A stretch of 64,000 bases of DNA from Lujinxingia sediminis (GCF_004005565.1 NZ_SADD01000001.1:248001-312000); one strand, 5' to 3'; shown: positions 1 to 9,382, counted from the stretch's first letter. Translations and numbers: made by a program. The notes: generated by a model from the letters alone, not told the origin.

Positions 1-108
1 GCCAGCCGACGTGGGACCATCGACGCGGTGAACGAGCGCTTTGCCGTCGTCCGGACAAAAGAGCGTGTTGTCGGGAAAGCGACGGTTGCATTTAGGACAG
101 ATCCGCAT
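1..108 (-). CDS. Zinc-ribbon protein, N-terminus only (runs off the window)
   Basis: Reading leftwards from an ATG at 106-108 gives 36 codons open to the window edge. The first residues are MRICPKCNRRFPDN, followed by FCPDDG. The CPKC and FCPDDG pairs form a treble-clef/zinc-ribbon module of the kind that opens many soluble regulators and Ser/Thr kinases in Myxococcota-like bacteria. GGAG lies about eight bases upstream of the ATG, which supports the start. The rest of the protein is outside the window, so its function cannot be named. It diverges from queG. Confidence 0.6.
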   Translation of the reverse strand, partial: MRICPKCNRRFPDNTLFCPDDGKALVHRVDGPTSAG

Positions 109-240
109 CGGTAACTCCAGAACCTTGCAGGGAGATCAGCTCAGCGATCTCTTGTATCAGGTTTGCGCGCGAGCGCTTATAGCACAGCGCTTCGCAACAC
201 AACAACGGCGCGCAGAGCGCCAGAGCAGGGCGATGAGACG

Positions 241-1404
241 ATGGTGAAGGGCAATCCAGACGAGCCCGGTTCAAAGGAGCGGGGCGCGCTACGTGATGCG
301 ATCAAGGCCGAGGCTGTGCGCCTGGGTTTTGAGGCCTGCGCGATCGTGCCGGCCGAGCGCCTGCCGACGGCGCGCGCATACCAGGAGTGGCTGAGTGAGG
401 GGCGCCACGGCACGATGCACTATATGGAGAATCATCAGCCCCTGCGCGTGGACCCGCGTGTGCTGGAGCCTGGCACCCGTTCGGTGATCGTGCTCCTGAG
501 CAACTACCGCCAGCCCACCGACCTCTTTGAGGGGGGCATGCGTGTGGCGAGTTATGCCCACGGGGACGACTATCACGACTTTTTGTGGGAGCGCATGCGC
601 GCCCTTGCCGCCTTCGTGCATAACGAGACTGGCGTTGACGTTGCAACTCGCCCCGCGGTGGATTCGGCCCCCTTGCTTGAGCGTGATCTGGCGCGGATGG
701 CCGGGCTGGGATGGGTGGGCAAAAACGCGCTGCTGATCCGTCAGGGGCTGGGGAGCTTTACAATCATCTCGGAGGTGCTCGTAGCGCTGGACCTGGGGGA
801 GCCGGCCGAGCCCGCCGCCGACCGTTGCGGGCGTTGTACCCGCTGCATCGACGCCTGCCCCACCGGGGCGATCATCGCACCGCAGGTCATTGATGCGCGT
901 CGCTGCATCTCGTATCTGACCATTGAACTTCGTGGGCCGATTCCCCGCCGCCTTCGTCCCCTGATCGGCAATCATCTTTTCGGGTGCGATATCTGCCAGA
1001 CGGTCTGCCCCTGGAATCGGCGTGCGCCGCTGAGTGAGGACCAGAACTTTGCGCCCCGGGAGGCCTATCGCGCGCTCAGTCCCCTGGAGCTTCTGGGCTT
1101 CGATCATCCTCGCTACGTTGAGACGTTTCGGCGTTCGCCCATGAAACGAGCGAAGCTCGGGGGGCTTAAGCGAAATGCGGCGGTCGTGGTTGGCAACACC
1201 GGATCGGTCGACGATGTGCCGGCGCTGACCCGCTATCTGGAGCGCGAAGACGACGCTGTGGTGCGCGGGCATATCGCCTGGGCGCTCGGGCGTCTGGGTG
1301 GCGAGCGGGCCGCTGAGGCGCTTCGGGCCGCGCTGGCGCGCGAAGAGGATTCGCTGGTGCTTGATGAACTCGATGTTGCGCTCAGGATGGTCAGCGGCGT
1401 CTGA
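241..1404 (+). CDS. queG: Epoxyqueuosine reductase QueG
   Basis: Cytosolic cobalamin- and 4Fe-4S-dependent enzyme that reduces epoxyqueuosine to queuosine in tRNA, the last step of the pathway. The 387-residue protein shows the catalytic Asp in VDSAPLLERD (D141), two ferredoxin-like cluster motifs (C196/C199/C202 with C206, and C249/C252/C256 in CDICQTVCPW), and the family signature CISYLTIELRG. The C-terminal 75 or so residues look like HEAT/PBS-lyase repeats, as in longer QueG proteins. I start at ATG 241 because the open frame upstream has only a TTG and matches no QueG N-terminus; the ribosome site is weak. tgt, which acts earlier in the pathway, is at 44942-46456. Confidence 0.93.
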   Translation: MVKGNPDEPGSKERGALRDAIKAEAVRLGFEACAIVPAERLPTARAYQEWLSEGRHGTMHYMENHQPLRVDPRVLEPGTRSVIVLLSNYRQPTDLFEGGMRVASYAHGDDYHDFLWERMRALAAFVHNETGVDVATRPAVDSAPLLERDLARMAGLGWVGKNALLIRQGLGSFTIISEVLVALDLGEPAEPAADRCGRCTRCIDACPTGAIIAPQVIDARRCISYLTIELRGPIPRRLRPLIGNHLFGCDICQTVCPWNRRAPLSEDQNFAPREAYRALSPLELLGFDHPRYVETFRRSPMKRAKLGGLKRNAAVVVGNTGSVDDVPALTRYLEREDDAVVRGHIAWALGRLGGERAAEALRAALAREEDSLVLDELDVALRMVSGV

Positions 1405-1544
1405 GGTGTCCGGGGGCATCTTTTTTCGCAGAAGTCCTTGCTCCGCGCGTGTTATCGGGCCTACACTTCCCCACACACTGACCCTCAGAATGGGTGCGCG
1501 GCATGGACGCGCCCCTACCGAACTCTTTGCCCGAGGAGCGAGCA

Positions 1545-2438
1545 ATGACAATCGCAAGCGCTGGTCAGGCCCGTGTGTTTAAGTCCACCGGTGTTGGCGG
1601 GCTCGACTTTGAGAGCTTTCCGATGCGTCTTTTTCAGAAGGCCAAGAAGTTCGGTATCTGGGATCCGCAGAGCTTTGATTTTTCAAAAGATCGCGCCGAT
1701 TGGGAGTCCTTTACCCCGGAGCAGCGCGAGGTGCTCCTGCACTTAAGCTCGCTCTTTCTAGGTGGGGAGGAGTCGGTGACCCTCGACCTTCTGCCGCTGA
1801 TCGGTGTGGTGGCCGAAGAGGGGAGGCTGGAGGAGGAAATGTATTTAACCTCCTTTCTCTGGGAAGAAGCCAAGCATGTGGAGGTGTTTCGGCGTTTCCT
1901 TGATGAGGTGGCGCGGGATTCCAGCGACCTCACGCGTTTTCACGGGCCTTCGTATCAGGCGATCTTCTACCAGGAGCTACCCGGCGCGCTGGGACGTCTT
2001 CGAAAGGATCCTTCGCCGGTGGCCCAGGCGGAGGCGTCTGTAACCTATAACCTCATCGTCGAAGGCGTGTTGGCGGAGACGGGCTACCACGCCTACTTCC
2101 AGATGTTAGAGGCCAACGATGTGATGCCGGCGATGCGCGAGGTCGTCGGAAAGCTCAAGCAGGATGAGTCACGCCACCTGGCCTACGGCGTCTACCTCTT
2201 GAGCAGGCTTGTGGCCGAGCATGGCGACGAGGTCTGGGAGGCGATTGATCGGCGTATGAATCACCTCCTCCCGCTGGCGCTGGGTATGATCGATGAGATG
2301 TTTGCGGCCTATGATGAGCTGCCCTTCGGACTTTCCATGGACGACTTTGTGACGTTCGCCACCACGCAGTTCCAGAAACGCTACGAGCGAGTTGCAAAGG
2401 CACGCGAACAAGATCTGGAGGAAATCGTTGGGACGTGA
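1545..2438 (+). CDS. R2-like ligand-binding oxidase (R2lox)
   Basis: A 297-residue four-helix-bundle ferritin-like protein of the ribonucleotide-reductase R2 superfamily. All residues that define R2lox are in place: metal ligands E75, E108, H111, E173, E208 and H211, and the V78/Y168 pair that forms the Val-Tyr ether crosslink in characterised members. Spacing matches the Geobacillus protein with a constant offset of six, which separates it from true NrdB. Characterised R2lox assembles a Mn/Fe centre and binds a fatty acid; the natural substrate is unknown. ATG 1545 is preceded by GAGGAG. It is followed on the same strand by an amidohydrolase gene; no nrdA is nearby. Confidence 0.92.
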   Translation: MTIASAGQARVFKSTGVGGLDFESFPMRLFQKAKKFGIWDPQSFDFSKDRADWESFTPEQREVLLHLSSLFLGGEESVTLDLLPLIGVVAEEGRLEEEMYLTSFLWEEAKHVEVFRRFLDEVARDSSDLTRFHGPSYQAIFYQELPGALGRLRKDPSPVAQAEASVTYNLIVEGVLAETGYHAYFQMLEANDVMPAMREVVGKLKQDESRHLAYGVYLLSRLVAEHGDEVWEAIDRRMNHLLPLALGMIDEMFAAYDELPFGLSMDDFVTFATTQFQKRYERVAKAREQDLEEIVGT

Positions 2439-2481
2439 TACTTGCCTGCATATGGTCGAGGCAGTCCACCCGAGAGGGAGC

Positions 2482-3354
2482 ATGAGCGAACCAGGTATCA
2501 TGAGAGTCGAACGTCCGGAGGAGCAACGCGTCCCGGTGGTCGTCGACGTGCCGCACGCCGGGGAGTGGATCCCCGATGATGTGCACGAGGAGATGGTCAT
2601 TGGCGAGCGCGTGTTGCGCCGCGATCTGGATCTTTATGTGGACCAGATCTGGGCAAAGACCACCGAGCTGGGGGCGACGCTGGTCGCCTCCAATGTGTCG
2701 CGTTACGTGGTGGATCTGAACCGCGCCGAGGACGACATTTCCCCGGAGACGGTCGAAGGCGGTAAGCGCATCCTGCGCCCCGGGTACTATCAGGATCGGG
2801 GGGTGGTCTGGCGCACAACCACCGCGCGCACGCCGGTGATGGCCGGGCCGATGAGCAAGGCGGCGTTTAAACGCCGGCTTAACGCCTTCTACCATCCTTA
2901 CCACCAGACGTTGCGTGAGGAGATCGAGCGAGTCAAAAGCCAGTTTGGCTATTGCATCCTGCTCGATGGTCACTCCATGCCCTCGATGGGACGTAAGGGG
3001 CACGATGATCCGGGGCGTCGGCGAGCGGAGATCGTACCGGGTGATGTGGAGGGACTGTCCTGCGATACGACGCTGCGGTGGTTGGTCGAGGAGCATTTTC
3101 GCGAGAAGGGATTCAGCGTGCGCTCCAATGAGCCGTATAAGGGCGGCTGGATCACCCGGCACTACGGACAACCTCAGCAGGGAGTGCACGCCATTCAGAT
3201 CGAGATTCGTCGCGATCTTTATATGGATGAGCGCAGCTTCCGCATCCGGCGGGAGGGGCTGGAGCGGCTGGCCGAGGCCTGCACCGCGTTGATCCCGCGC
3301 TGTGGTGAGCTTGATGAGGAGGCGCTTCGCCCCTCGAAGCGGCCGCGTTTCTAG
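2482..3354 (+). CDS. N-formylglutamate amidohydrolase family protein
   Basis: A 290-residue member of the N-formylglutamate deformylase family (HutG type, Pfam PF05013), predicted zinc hydrolase releasing formate from N-formyl amino acids. The hallmark segments VVDVPHAGEW, VVDLNRAEDD and LLDGHSMPS are visible and carry the expected His, Asp and Glu ligands. No other histidine-degradation gene is in the window, so a role in the hut pathway is not supported by context and the substrate is open. ATG 2482 lies just after GAGGGAG; an in-frame ATG at 2500 is possible. The gene follows R2lox after 43 bases and may be cotranscribed. Confidence 0.85.
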   Translation: MSEPGIMRVERPEEQRVPVVVDVPHAGEWIPDDVHEEMVIGERVLRRDLDLYVDQIWAKTTELGATLVASNVSRYVVDLNRAEDDISPETVEGGKRILRPGYYQDRGVVWRTTTARTPVMAGPMSKAAFKRRLNAFYHPYHQTLREEIERVKSQFGYCILLDGHSMPSMGRKGHDDPGRRRAEIVPGDVEGLSCDTTLRWLVEEHFREKGFSVRSNEPYKGGWITRHYGQPQQGVHAIQIEIRRDLYMDERSFRIRREGLERLAEACTALIPRCGELDEEALRPSKRPRF

Positions 3355-3461
3355 AGCGGCTCAGGTCTGAGAACGCTAATCTGAGAACCCTAAGGGGGGG
3401 AGTGTAGGGCGCCGTGCATGCAGAGGTGAAGCCCACTTAAGGCGGGCCTCTGCGAGGTGCT

Positions 3462-4052
3462 TCAGGCCGCGGCGCTGGCCCAGCCGAAGGCGAAGAGGGC
3501 GTAGTAGACGCACACCCGGGGAACGCGTACCAGTGTGGCGGTGAAGAAGCGCTTAAAGGGCATGCGGTAGATGCCCGCCAGCCAGCAGACCACTGAGAAG
3601 GGCATCGGGGTGACGGCGGCGATACCGACGGCCCAGGCGCCCCAGCGCTTAAAGAGGGCTTCGCCGCGCGGGCGGAAGAGCTCCAGGCGGCGATCCAGAA
3701 AGGGAACGCGGGCCACCAGGGGGCCGACGACATAGGCGAGTGCACCGCCCATCAGGCTGGCCAGGCTGGTGGCGATGAGCACCGGGATCACAGCGGCGTC
3801 AGCGGCGACGCCTGCGAAGAGGTAGGTGGAGGCGGGGATCGGAAAGCTGATGGCGTCAGCGGCCAGTACGCCCAGGAATATCCCCAGCGGACCGAGCACC
3901 TGCACAAAGCTGGTAGCCATCTCGGTGATAGGGTCGCGCAGCCAGTAGCCCAGCAGGGCGGCTGTGGCGAACATCACGATCATGATGCCAAGGCTCTGCC
4001 AGAGCAGGCGTCGCATCAATTTGTCGTCGGCAATGTCAGGTGCTTCGCTCAA
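3462..4052 (-). CDS. VTT-domain (DedA-like) membrane protein
   Basis: A 196-residue integral membrane protein with about five hydrophobic segments and the VTT/SNARE-associated hallmark FPIPASTYLFAG, followed by a PFLDRRLELF-type amphipathic stretch and the AVTPMPFSVVCWLAG segment. Family members act as lipid scramblases or transporters (DedA, TMEM41/VMP1 relatives); the substrate here is unknown. The frame opens with TTG at 4052; the next Met (MRRLLWQ, 4016) lacks a ribosome site, so the start is uncertain. It sits 123 bases downstream of the PilZ/J-like gene on the same strand. Confidence 0.8.
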   Translation of the reverse strand: MSEAPDIADDKLMRRLLWQSLGIMIVMFATAALLGYWLRDPITEMATSFVQVLGPLGIFLGVLAADAISFPIPASTYLFAGVAADAAVIPVLIATSLASLMGGALAYVVGPLVARVPFLDRRLELFRPRGEALFKRWGAWAVGIAAVTPMPFSVVCWLAGIYRMPFKRFFTATLVRVPRVCVYYALFAFGWASAAA

Positions 4053-4175
4053 GGCATCGTACTCGGGCTGCAGGGGCGTAGAGGCGACATAGTGCCCTTG
4101 TTTGGCGTCAGAGGAAAGGAACGCGTCATCACGAGCGCTGCGGGCGGTTTATAGAAGTCTAACGCTCGGGATGTG

Positions 4176-5954
4176 TCAGTCCTTCCGATGGTGAGCGATC
4201 GACGTTCGCTGCTGGACCTGAGCTGCGCGCAGCGTGCAGGCCAGCGCGCGGGTGGAGGCGCAGTCCGGGGCAAGTTCCAGGATGCGTTGTGCCAGGTCGA
4301 GCGCGCGGGTGAGGTGGCCCTGGTGTTGGGCGCTCTGAAGCTCGGAGCGGAAGGTTGCGAGGGAGGTCTCGCGCGTGCACGCGTCGATGAGCGTATCGCG
4401 ATAGTCGGCGCGTCGCTGCGGGTTGGCGAGCTCGGCGTGGGCCAGGTCCAGACGAGCCAGGATGCGCGCTTTGAGGGGGAGAAGGTCGGCCGAGAACTCG
4501 GGGGTGAGGATCTGCTCGCGCAGGCTGAGGTAGGCGCGTTGAATAAGCGCCGAGTAGGCCGACCAGTGAAGGTCGAGGAACGCGAAATGATCGTCGCTCT
4601 CGATGCGCGCATCGAGGCGGCGCAGTGCATCGAGACCGGGATCCTCAAAGGCCTCGTCCCCGGAGGCGGCCTGGCGATGGGGCGGAGCGAGCGCGTGCAG
4701 AAGATCGAAATGATGCAGCGTGAGCAACGCTGCGGCGACGGTGGATTCAGGAAGATCCAGTTCGAGAAGGCGTGTGGTTCTGCAGGGGCCGTCGAGCAGG
4801 GCTTGCACCACCGGGGTAATCTGTGGCGAGGCGGCAAGCTGCCGACGTCCCAGCCCGGGCTGCTCGCGTAGGATAAAGGGGCCAGCACCCGGCTGGCTGA
4901 TGCGACTGCGGAGTTCCTGTTCGGGCAACGCCAGAAACGCCTTGAGGGTGCGCCCGAAGAGGTGGGTGCCCAGCTCCACGCGCGTCGAGGAGTCGAGAGC
5001 GGGAGACGTCTCCAGCGCGTAGAAACGGGCCTGGCCACGCTGCCATCGCGCTCCGCCAGGGTCGAGCACGTAGAGGATACGCGCGCGACGGGTCAGCGCG
5101 AGGTGGCGCGCTGAGAGGAGTTTGAGCTCCAGCAGCGCCTGCTCCAGCGAGCAGGACTTCGAGGTGGCGCGCGCGGTGGCGCGGGCGAGTTGCTCGGTAT
5201 CGAGCTGGCCTCCGCGGAGCAGGAGCGTGGAGAGCGCGATCGACTCGGGGTGGGGGGCCTGCCAGACCTCCCAGACCGCGCGTTCAGCCAGCAAAAATGT
5301 CGTGACGCCCCGGGGCTGAACCACCTGTAGATAGCCCGGACTCGGATCATCGAGGTGGGTACGCAGCACCGAGGCGAAGGGCTGCGAGCTCAGGTCGACG
5401 TCGTAGCGATGCGGCAGCGAGGAGAGCGGCGGTGGGGACTCGGGCATCGCCACCACCGTGTTCTCGTTGCTGGCCGCTCCCAGCATGCGCCGAAGCTCCT
5501 CGCCGCGCAGCCGCGTGGCCAAACCCGGACGTTCCACCTCAAGCAGAAGCTCACCGGACTCATGGCGAGCGCGGCGAACCTTTAAGGTCAGCGTGCCACG
5601 CGTATTCGCACCTCGGGTACGAGGTCCGTGCAGCCGCAGGATGCCCGGAGTGCGCGCCTCGCCCGGGGGAACGCGTACGCAGAGGCGGCTTTCGGCGAGT
5701 ACACCCCGCCAGATCCGCTCGAATCGCGCCAGGTTGTCGATCTCCACCTCCAGCACCGCCGGGGTCACCTCACCTGGCAACCAATGTGCACCGGGGAGCT
5801 CGTCGGGGGAGGCGGTACGCACGCGAAGATCGCCACCCAGGCGGTTGAGTTCCTCGGCGATATCGTGCTCTGGCAGGCTTGCAGCGAACTCTGCGATGAC
5901 CTCTGAGAGCCGCTCGCTGAGCGCGCGGCGCACCTCTCGACCCTGGTGGCTCAT
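4176..5954 (-). CDS. PilZ-like / degenerate J-domain / TPR protein
   Basis: A 592-residue cytosolic protein without signal peptide. Residues of roughly 60-143 resemble a PilZ-like beta-barrel. The middle (about 190-440) resembles the DUF4388-type regions found in myxobacterial regulators, with the segment RARILYVLDPGGARW. Residues around 480-545 look like a J-domain remnant: the helix with PLKARILARLDLAHAELANP and RRADYRDTL match the ends of DnaJ J-domains, but the HPD tripeptide needed to stimulate DnaK is absent. The C-terminus looks like one TPR (HLTRALDLAQRILELAPD). ATG 5954 follows AGGGGAAGG. Function unknown; a scaffolding or signalling role is inference. Confidence 0.7.
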   Translation of the reverse strand: MSHQGREVRRALSERLSEVIAEFAASLPEHDIAEELNRLGGDLRVRTASPDELPGAHWLPGEVTPAVLEVEIDNLARFERIWRGVLAESRLCVRVPPGEARTPGILRLHGPRTRGANTRGTLTLKVRRARHESGELLLEVERPGLATRLRGEELRRMLGAASNENTVVAMPESPPPLSSLPHRYDVDLSSQPFASVLRTHLDDPSPGYLQVVQPRGVTTFLLAERAVWEVWQAPHPESIALSTLLLRGGQLDTEQLARATARATSKSCSLEQALLELKLLSARHLALTRRARILYVLDPGGARWQRGQARFYALETSPALDSSTRVELGTHLFGRTLKAFLALPEQELRSRISQPGAGPFILREQPGLGRRQLAASPQITPVVQALLDGPCRTTRLLELDLPESTVAAALLTLHHFDLLHALAPPHRQAASGDEAFEDPGLDALRRLDARIESDDHFAFLDLHWSAYSALIQRAYLSLREQILTPEFSADLLPLKARILARLDLAHAELANPQRRADYRDTLIDACTRETSLATFRSELQSAQHQGHLTRALDLAQRILELAPDCASTRALACTLRAAQVQQRTSIAHHRKD

Positions 5955-6128
5955 GCCTTCCCCTGTGGTGGGCTCCCTGGCGGAGCCCCGTCCCCCTGTT
6001 ATCTCACCGATGCCTCTGAAGTTAAGGCGCAGCGCGGCGCAGGCCAGCGTTCTCAAAAGATTGCTTTCACTGCGCAGGCGTGCACAATACCGGCCCAACG
6101 TTCACCGCAGCACGTGGCAGGCAGCGCA

Positions 6129-7259
6129 ATGGCTCATCATCACATGTATCTGGTCGCCGGCTTCTTCGGATTCTCCAACCTGGGCGGGATCACGTACTTC
6201 CATCACGTGCGCGAGGCCTTGCAGACCGCATTTGAGCGCGCCGGTCACACGCTGCAGGTCCACAGCGTGCCGACGCTTCCCACCGGGTCGATCCGGCGGC
6301 GAACGGCGTTGTTGGCCGAGGCGATCGCTCGGAGCGCCGGGGATTGCGGGCCCATCCACCTGGTTGGACACTCCACCGGTGGACTCGATACGCGCCTGCT
6401 GGTCACCCCGGGGGTCTCGCTGCCGGTTGACGACGACGTCGATGTGGAGGCGTTGGCCCGGCGGGTGCGCTCGGTGACCACGGTGGCAAGCCCGCATCTG
6501 GGCACGCCGATGGCTTCGTTTTTCAATAACTTCTTCGGCGAGAACATCCTGCGGGCCATCTCATTGGGCACGATCTACACGCTGCGCTTCGGGCGTCTGC
6601 CCCTGCGTGCGCTTATTGAGCTGGCCGGCATCGTCACGCGCCTGGACCGCCTGGTGGGGCTCGATAACACGATTCTAGACCAGTTCTACCATGAGCTTTT
6701 TAAGGACTTTGACGCTGAGCGACGCGACGAGATCAGCGCCTTCCTCGATGATATTCGCGTGGATCGCTCCGTTGTCGGTCAACTCACTCCCGGTGCGATT
6801 GATCTCTTCAACGCCTCGACCGGCGATCGTCCCACGGTGCGCTACGGCTCGGTGGTCACCCGGGCGCCGGGCTTCTCTCCGAAGACGGCGCTGCGCCTGG
6901 GGGCCGATGCCTACGCCCACGCCTCGCATGTGCTTTTTCGCGCGTTGCAGGTCATCACCGCGCGTAGCGGGGATTACCCGCCTCTTAAACCCGACCAGCA
7001 CCAGGTGCTTGTGGAAGCCTACGGCGCGCTGCCCGGTCGTCGCGAGAGCGACGGCGTGGTGCCCTCCCTCGCGCAGGTCTGGGGCGAGGTGATTCACGCC
7101 ACGGTGGCAGACCACCTCGATGTCTGCGGTCATTTCAATGACGCCCATCACACCCCGCCCCACGTCGACTGGTTTATCTCCGGATCGGCGTTCACGCGCG
7201 AGCGCTTCGACAGGCTCTGGGATGACGTCGCGGCCTTCCAACTCGCCAGCCTGCGCTGA
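6129..7259 (+). CDS. Lipase-like alpha/beta hydrolase
   Basis: A 376-residue alpha/beta hydrolase with the lipase nucleophile elbow GHSTGG (Ser in G-x-S-x-G) near residue 82, a probable acid in the SDGVVPS segment and a probable catalytic His in DHLDVCGHF. This layout matches triacylglycerol lipase/esterase families. There is no clear signal peptide, so the protein is probably cytosolic or membrane-associated. The N-terminus MAHHHMYLVAGFFGF gives ATG 6129; the long open stretch upstream overlaps the divergent PilZ/J-like gene and has no support. The substrate cannot be told from sequence. Confidence 0.8.
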   Translation: MAHHHMYLVAGFFGFSNLGGITYFHHVREALQTAFERAGHTLQVHSVPTLPTGSIRRRTALLAEAIARSAGDCGPIHLVGHSTGGLDTRLLVTPGVSLPVDDDVDVEALARRVRSVTTVASPHLGTPMASFFNNFFGENILRAISLGTIYTLRFGRLPLRALIELAGIVTRLDRLVGLDNTILDQFYHELFKDFDAERRDEISAFLDDIRVDRSVVGQLTPGAIDLFNASTGDRPTVRYGSVVTRAPGFSPKTALRLGADAYAHASHVLFRALQVITARSGDYPPLKPDQHQVLVEAYGALPGRRESDGVVPSLAQVWGEVIHATVADHLDVCGHFNDAHHTPPHVDWFISGSAFTRERFDRLWDDVAAFQLASLR

Positions 7260-7299
7260 GCCTTTTCGGCGACTGCCACGCGGGTCGGTACACAGCGGC

Positions 7300-7329
7300 T
7301 TGCATTGAACCGGCCCGGGCCGCTAGGTT
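7300..7329 (+). promoter_or_regulatory. Possible sigma70 promoter for the choice-of-anchor lipoprotein gene
   Basis: TTGCAT at 7300-7305 and TAGGTT at 7324-7329 are separated by 18 bases, about 80 bases ahead of the lipoprotein start. The GC-rich spacer contains a CGGCCCGGGCCG palindrome. Only a moderate match to consensus. Confidence 0.35.
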
Positions 7330-7410
7330 GTCGCGGTTAAACGCACTCTGCGAGCGCTTGCCGCTGGCAGGCGCTCAGGCTGGCCCAACGATGTAAACCG
7401 GAAGGTGAAG

Positions 7411-9291
7411 ATGAATCGCATTCAATCGCTAGTTGCCACGGCTCTGATGAGCCTCGTTATCGGCGCGTGTGGGGGCAATGATTTCAGCTCCGACGCGGTG
7501 CCCGAGTTGACCATCGACCTGAGCGAGGCCCAGATCCTGCTCGACGCGGTCGGGCCCTCGGACAGAACGCAGACCATTGCCACGCCAATCATTCTGCGCA
7601 ACTCCAGTGAGGGTGAGCTTCGTGTGACGAAGATCGAATGGGTCGCTCGCCCCGATCGTCTGGAGGGCTACTTCATCGGCGACGTCAGTGCGGCCAATGA
7701 GGGCAGCACCTGCAGCGAAGACATCGATTGTGGCTCCGGGGGTATCTGCCTGCGCAGCGGCATTTGCCGCGACGCCGGTTTCGAAGCCACGCCTTTTGAG
7801 GTGGGTAACCGCTACGACCTGAACTTCTTGCTTCGTCGCGGCGACACCATCACCTGCCCGACCCCGGGTGCCGATGTGCCCGTGGAGATTCAGGACCGCT
7901 ACTGCGGCGAGCTTCGCATTGAGACCAACGCTTCCAACAATGCTGGCATCGTCGAAGAGGGCGCCGCTAACATCTACTTCCTCACCTCCGGCGGCAGCGG
8001 TGAGATGGCGGTGCAGCCCGGGTTGATTCAGTTCACAAACGCCACCGCCGGCGTCTCGCAGAGCTCGCAGTTCACCATCGAGAACCGCGCCGGCTCTCCG
8101 CTCTTTATTGAGCGGGGCGACTTCGGTCAGAACTCCCAGGTCTTCGAGATCACGCCTTCGGTCTTCGGGCGCGAGATCGCAGCGAACAGCACCGAGACCT
8201 TCACGCTGACCTACGCCCCCTCGGTGGAGGCGGAGCTTGAGTTCTCGACCACTCTGGAGTTCGCCAGTAGCTCGGTGACCGGCTCCTCCTCGGCCATCAC
8301 CATCGAGGTGACCCAGGGGGTGGGGGACGCGCCGCTGATCGAGGTTGACCCCTTGCAGCTCTCCTTCGCCGACTCGAACTCCCAGACGCTGACGGTGCGC
8401 AACTACGGCGGTGCCACGCTTGCTCTGAGCCAGATGCGCATCATTCCCAGCGAGGCGGCCGCGTTCTACCGCATCATGCTCGACGGGGTGAACCTGCTCG
8501 AAGACTACACCACCCAGCGCCTCGCCCGTATGACGGACGAGGAGCCCAGTGAGCTTGAGCTGACGGTCGAGTTTGACGCCAGCGCCGAAGGATCTTCGGT
8601 CGGCACGCTGGAGATCCGCCACAATGACGCGGCCTCCGGCAACATCACCAACGTCTCGCTCCTGGGCGACGCCACCGAGATCGCCGTTGGTGAGGCCTAT
8701 CCCACAACCCTCGCCCTGCGCTCCGATGGTCCGCAGGTCGAACGCGAGATTGCCATCTACAACGGCGGCAATGACGACCTGGTGATCACCGGCGTCAACG
8801 CGCAGGGGCAGGGTACCACTACGAACCTTGACCTCTTCCGCTTTGAAGGTTTTGAGGGCACGGTGCCTCCGGGCGGCGTCCATACCGGAACGGTGATCTT
8901 CGAGGGTGAAGATCCTTTCAATCACGCGGTGGTCGCCGCGATTGAGTCCAATCATGCCGGACAGGAGCAGGCGATGACCTTGCTGATCAACGCCCGCGTG
9001 GTCAGCGCCTCGCCGATGGACCTGAGCGTGGAGCCGTCCTTCTCCAACGAGGCGGTGGTGGGGCAGTCGACCACGCTGACGCTTCGTGACGCCGCGGATG
9101 CCGCGCTGCTCAACAACGCCCGCTGGTTCATCCTGGAGCGTCCGGCGGGCAGCGCGCTTCTGGTTCGCGGCATCGGTGAGAGCATCACGTTTGAGCCCGA
9201 CGCCGCCGGCACCTACCGTGTTGGTGTGCTGGCCAACGACTCGACCAACCGCGAAGAGCAGGTCGTCTTTGAGTTTGAAGCTGTCAATTAA
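7411..9291 (+). CDS. Choice-of-anchor (HYDIN-like) lipoprotein
   Basis: A 626-residue secreted lipoprotein. The signal sequence ends in the lipobox LVIGAC (Cys20). After it comes a Cys-rich insert, CSEDIDCGSGGICLRSGIC, of the same kind as the repeats in the Cys-rich lipoprotein at 55.6-56.9 kb. Several immunoglobulin-like beta domains of the choice-of-anchor D / ASPM-SPD2-Hydin type follow, for example PGLIQFTNATAGVSQSSQF and LQLSFADSNSQTLTVRNYG. Such domains are common in large surface proteins of Myxococcota. ATG 7411 follows GGAAGGTGA; the GTG at 7405 is less likely. No catalytic domain is seen, so a structural or binding role at the cell surface is inferred. Confidence 0.85.
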   Translation: MNRIQSLVATALMSLVIGACGGNDFSSDAVPELTIDLSEAQILLDAVGPSDRTQTIATPIILRNSSEGELRVTKIEWVARPDRLEGYFIGDVSAANEGSTCSEDIDCGSGGICLRSGICRDAGFEATPFEVGNRYDLNFLLRRGDTITCPTPGADVPVEIQDRYCGELRIETNASNNAGIVEEGAANIYFLTSGGSGEMAVQPGLIQFTNATAGVSQSSQFTIENRAGSPLFIERGDFGQNSQVFEITPSVFGREIAANSTETFTLTYAPSVEAELEFSTTLEFASSSVTGSSSAITIEVTQGVGDAPLIEVDPLQLSFADSNSQTLTVRNYGGATLALSQMRIIPSEAAAFYRIMLDGVNLLEDYTTQRLARMTDEEPSELELTVEFDASAEGSSVGTLEIRHNDAASGNITNVSLLGDATEIAVGEAYPTTLALRSDGPQVEREIAIYNGGNDDLVITGVNAQGQGTTTNLDLFRFEGFEGTVPPGGVHTGTVIFEGEDPFNHAVVAAIESNHAGQEQAMTLLINARVVSASPMDLSVEPSFSNEAVVGQSTTLTLRDAADAALLNNARWFILERPAGSALLVRGIGESITFEPDAAGTYRVGVLANDSTNREEQVVFEFEAVN

Positions 9292-9353
9292 GGTTCAGCA
9301 GGATCGCTTCTGAGCCGAAGCATCGCCCCCCAGGCCCACCCGGTGGTCAGCGC

Positions 9354-9382
9354 TTGACACCGTAGGTGGGCCTACTTATATT
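9354..9382 (+). promoter_or_regulatory. Near-consensus sigma70 promoter
   Basis: TTGACA (9354-9359), 17-base spacer, TATATT (9377-9382). This is the best promoter match I found in the window and it points at the nuclease-fold gene starting at 9554. The predicted transcript start near 9389 would leave a leader of about 165 bases. The spacer contains the short palindrome GTAGGTGGGCCTAC, which could be an operator. Confidence 0.7.

Noticed and set aside
7429-8955. A 508-residue minus frame opposite the choice-of-anchor lipoprotein
   Set aside because: The plus strand has a ribosome site, lipobox and Ig-like repeats; the minus frame has none.
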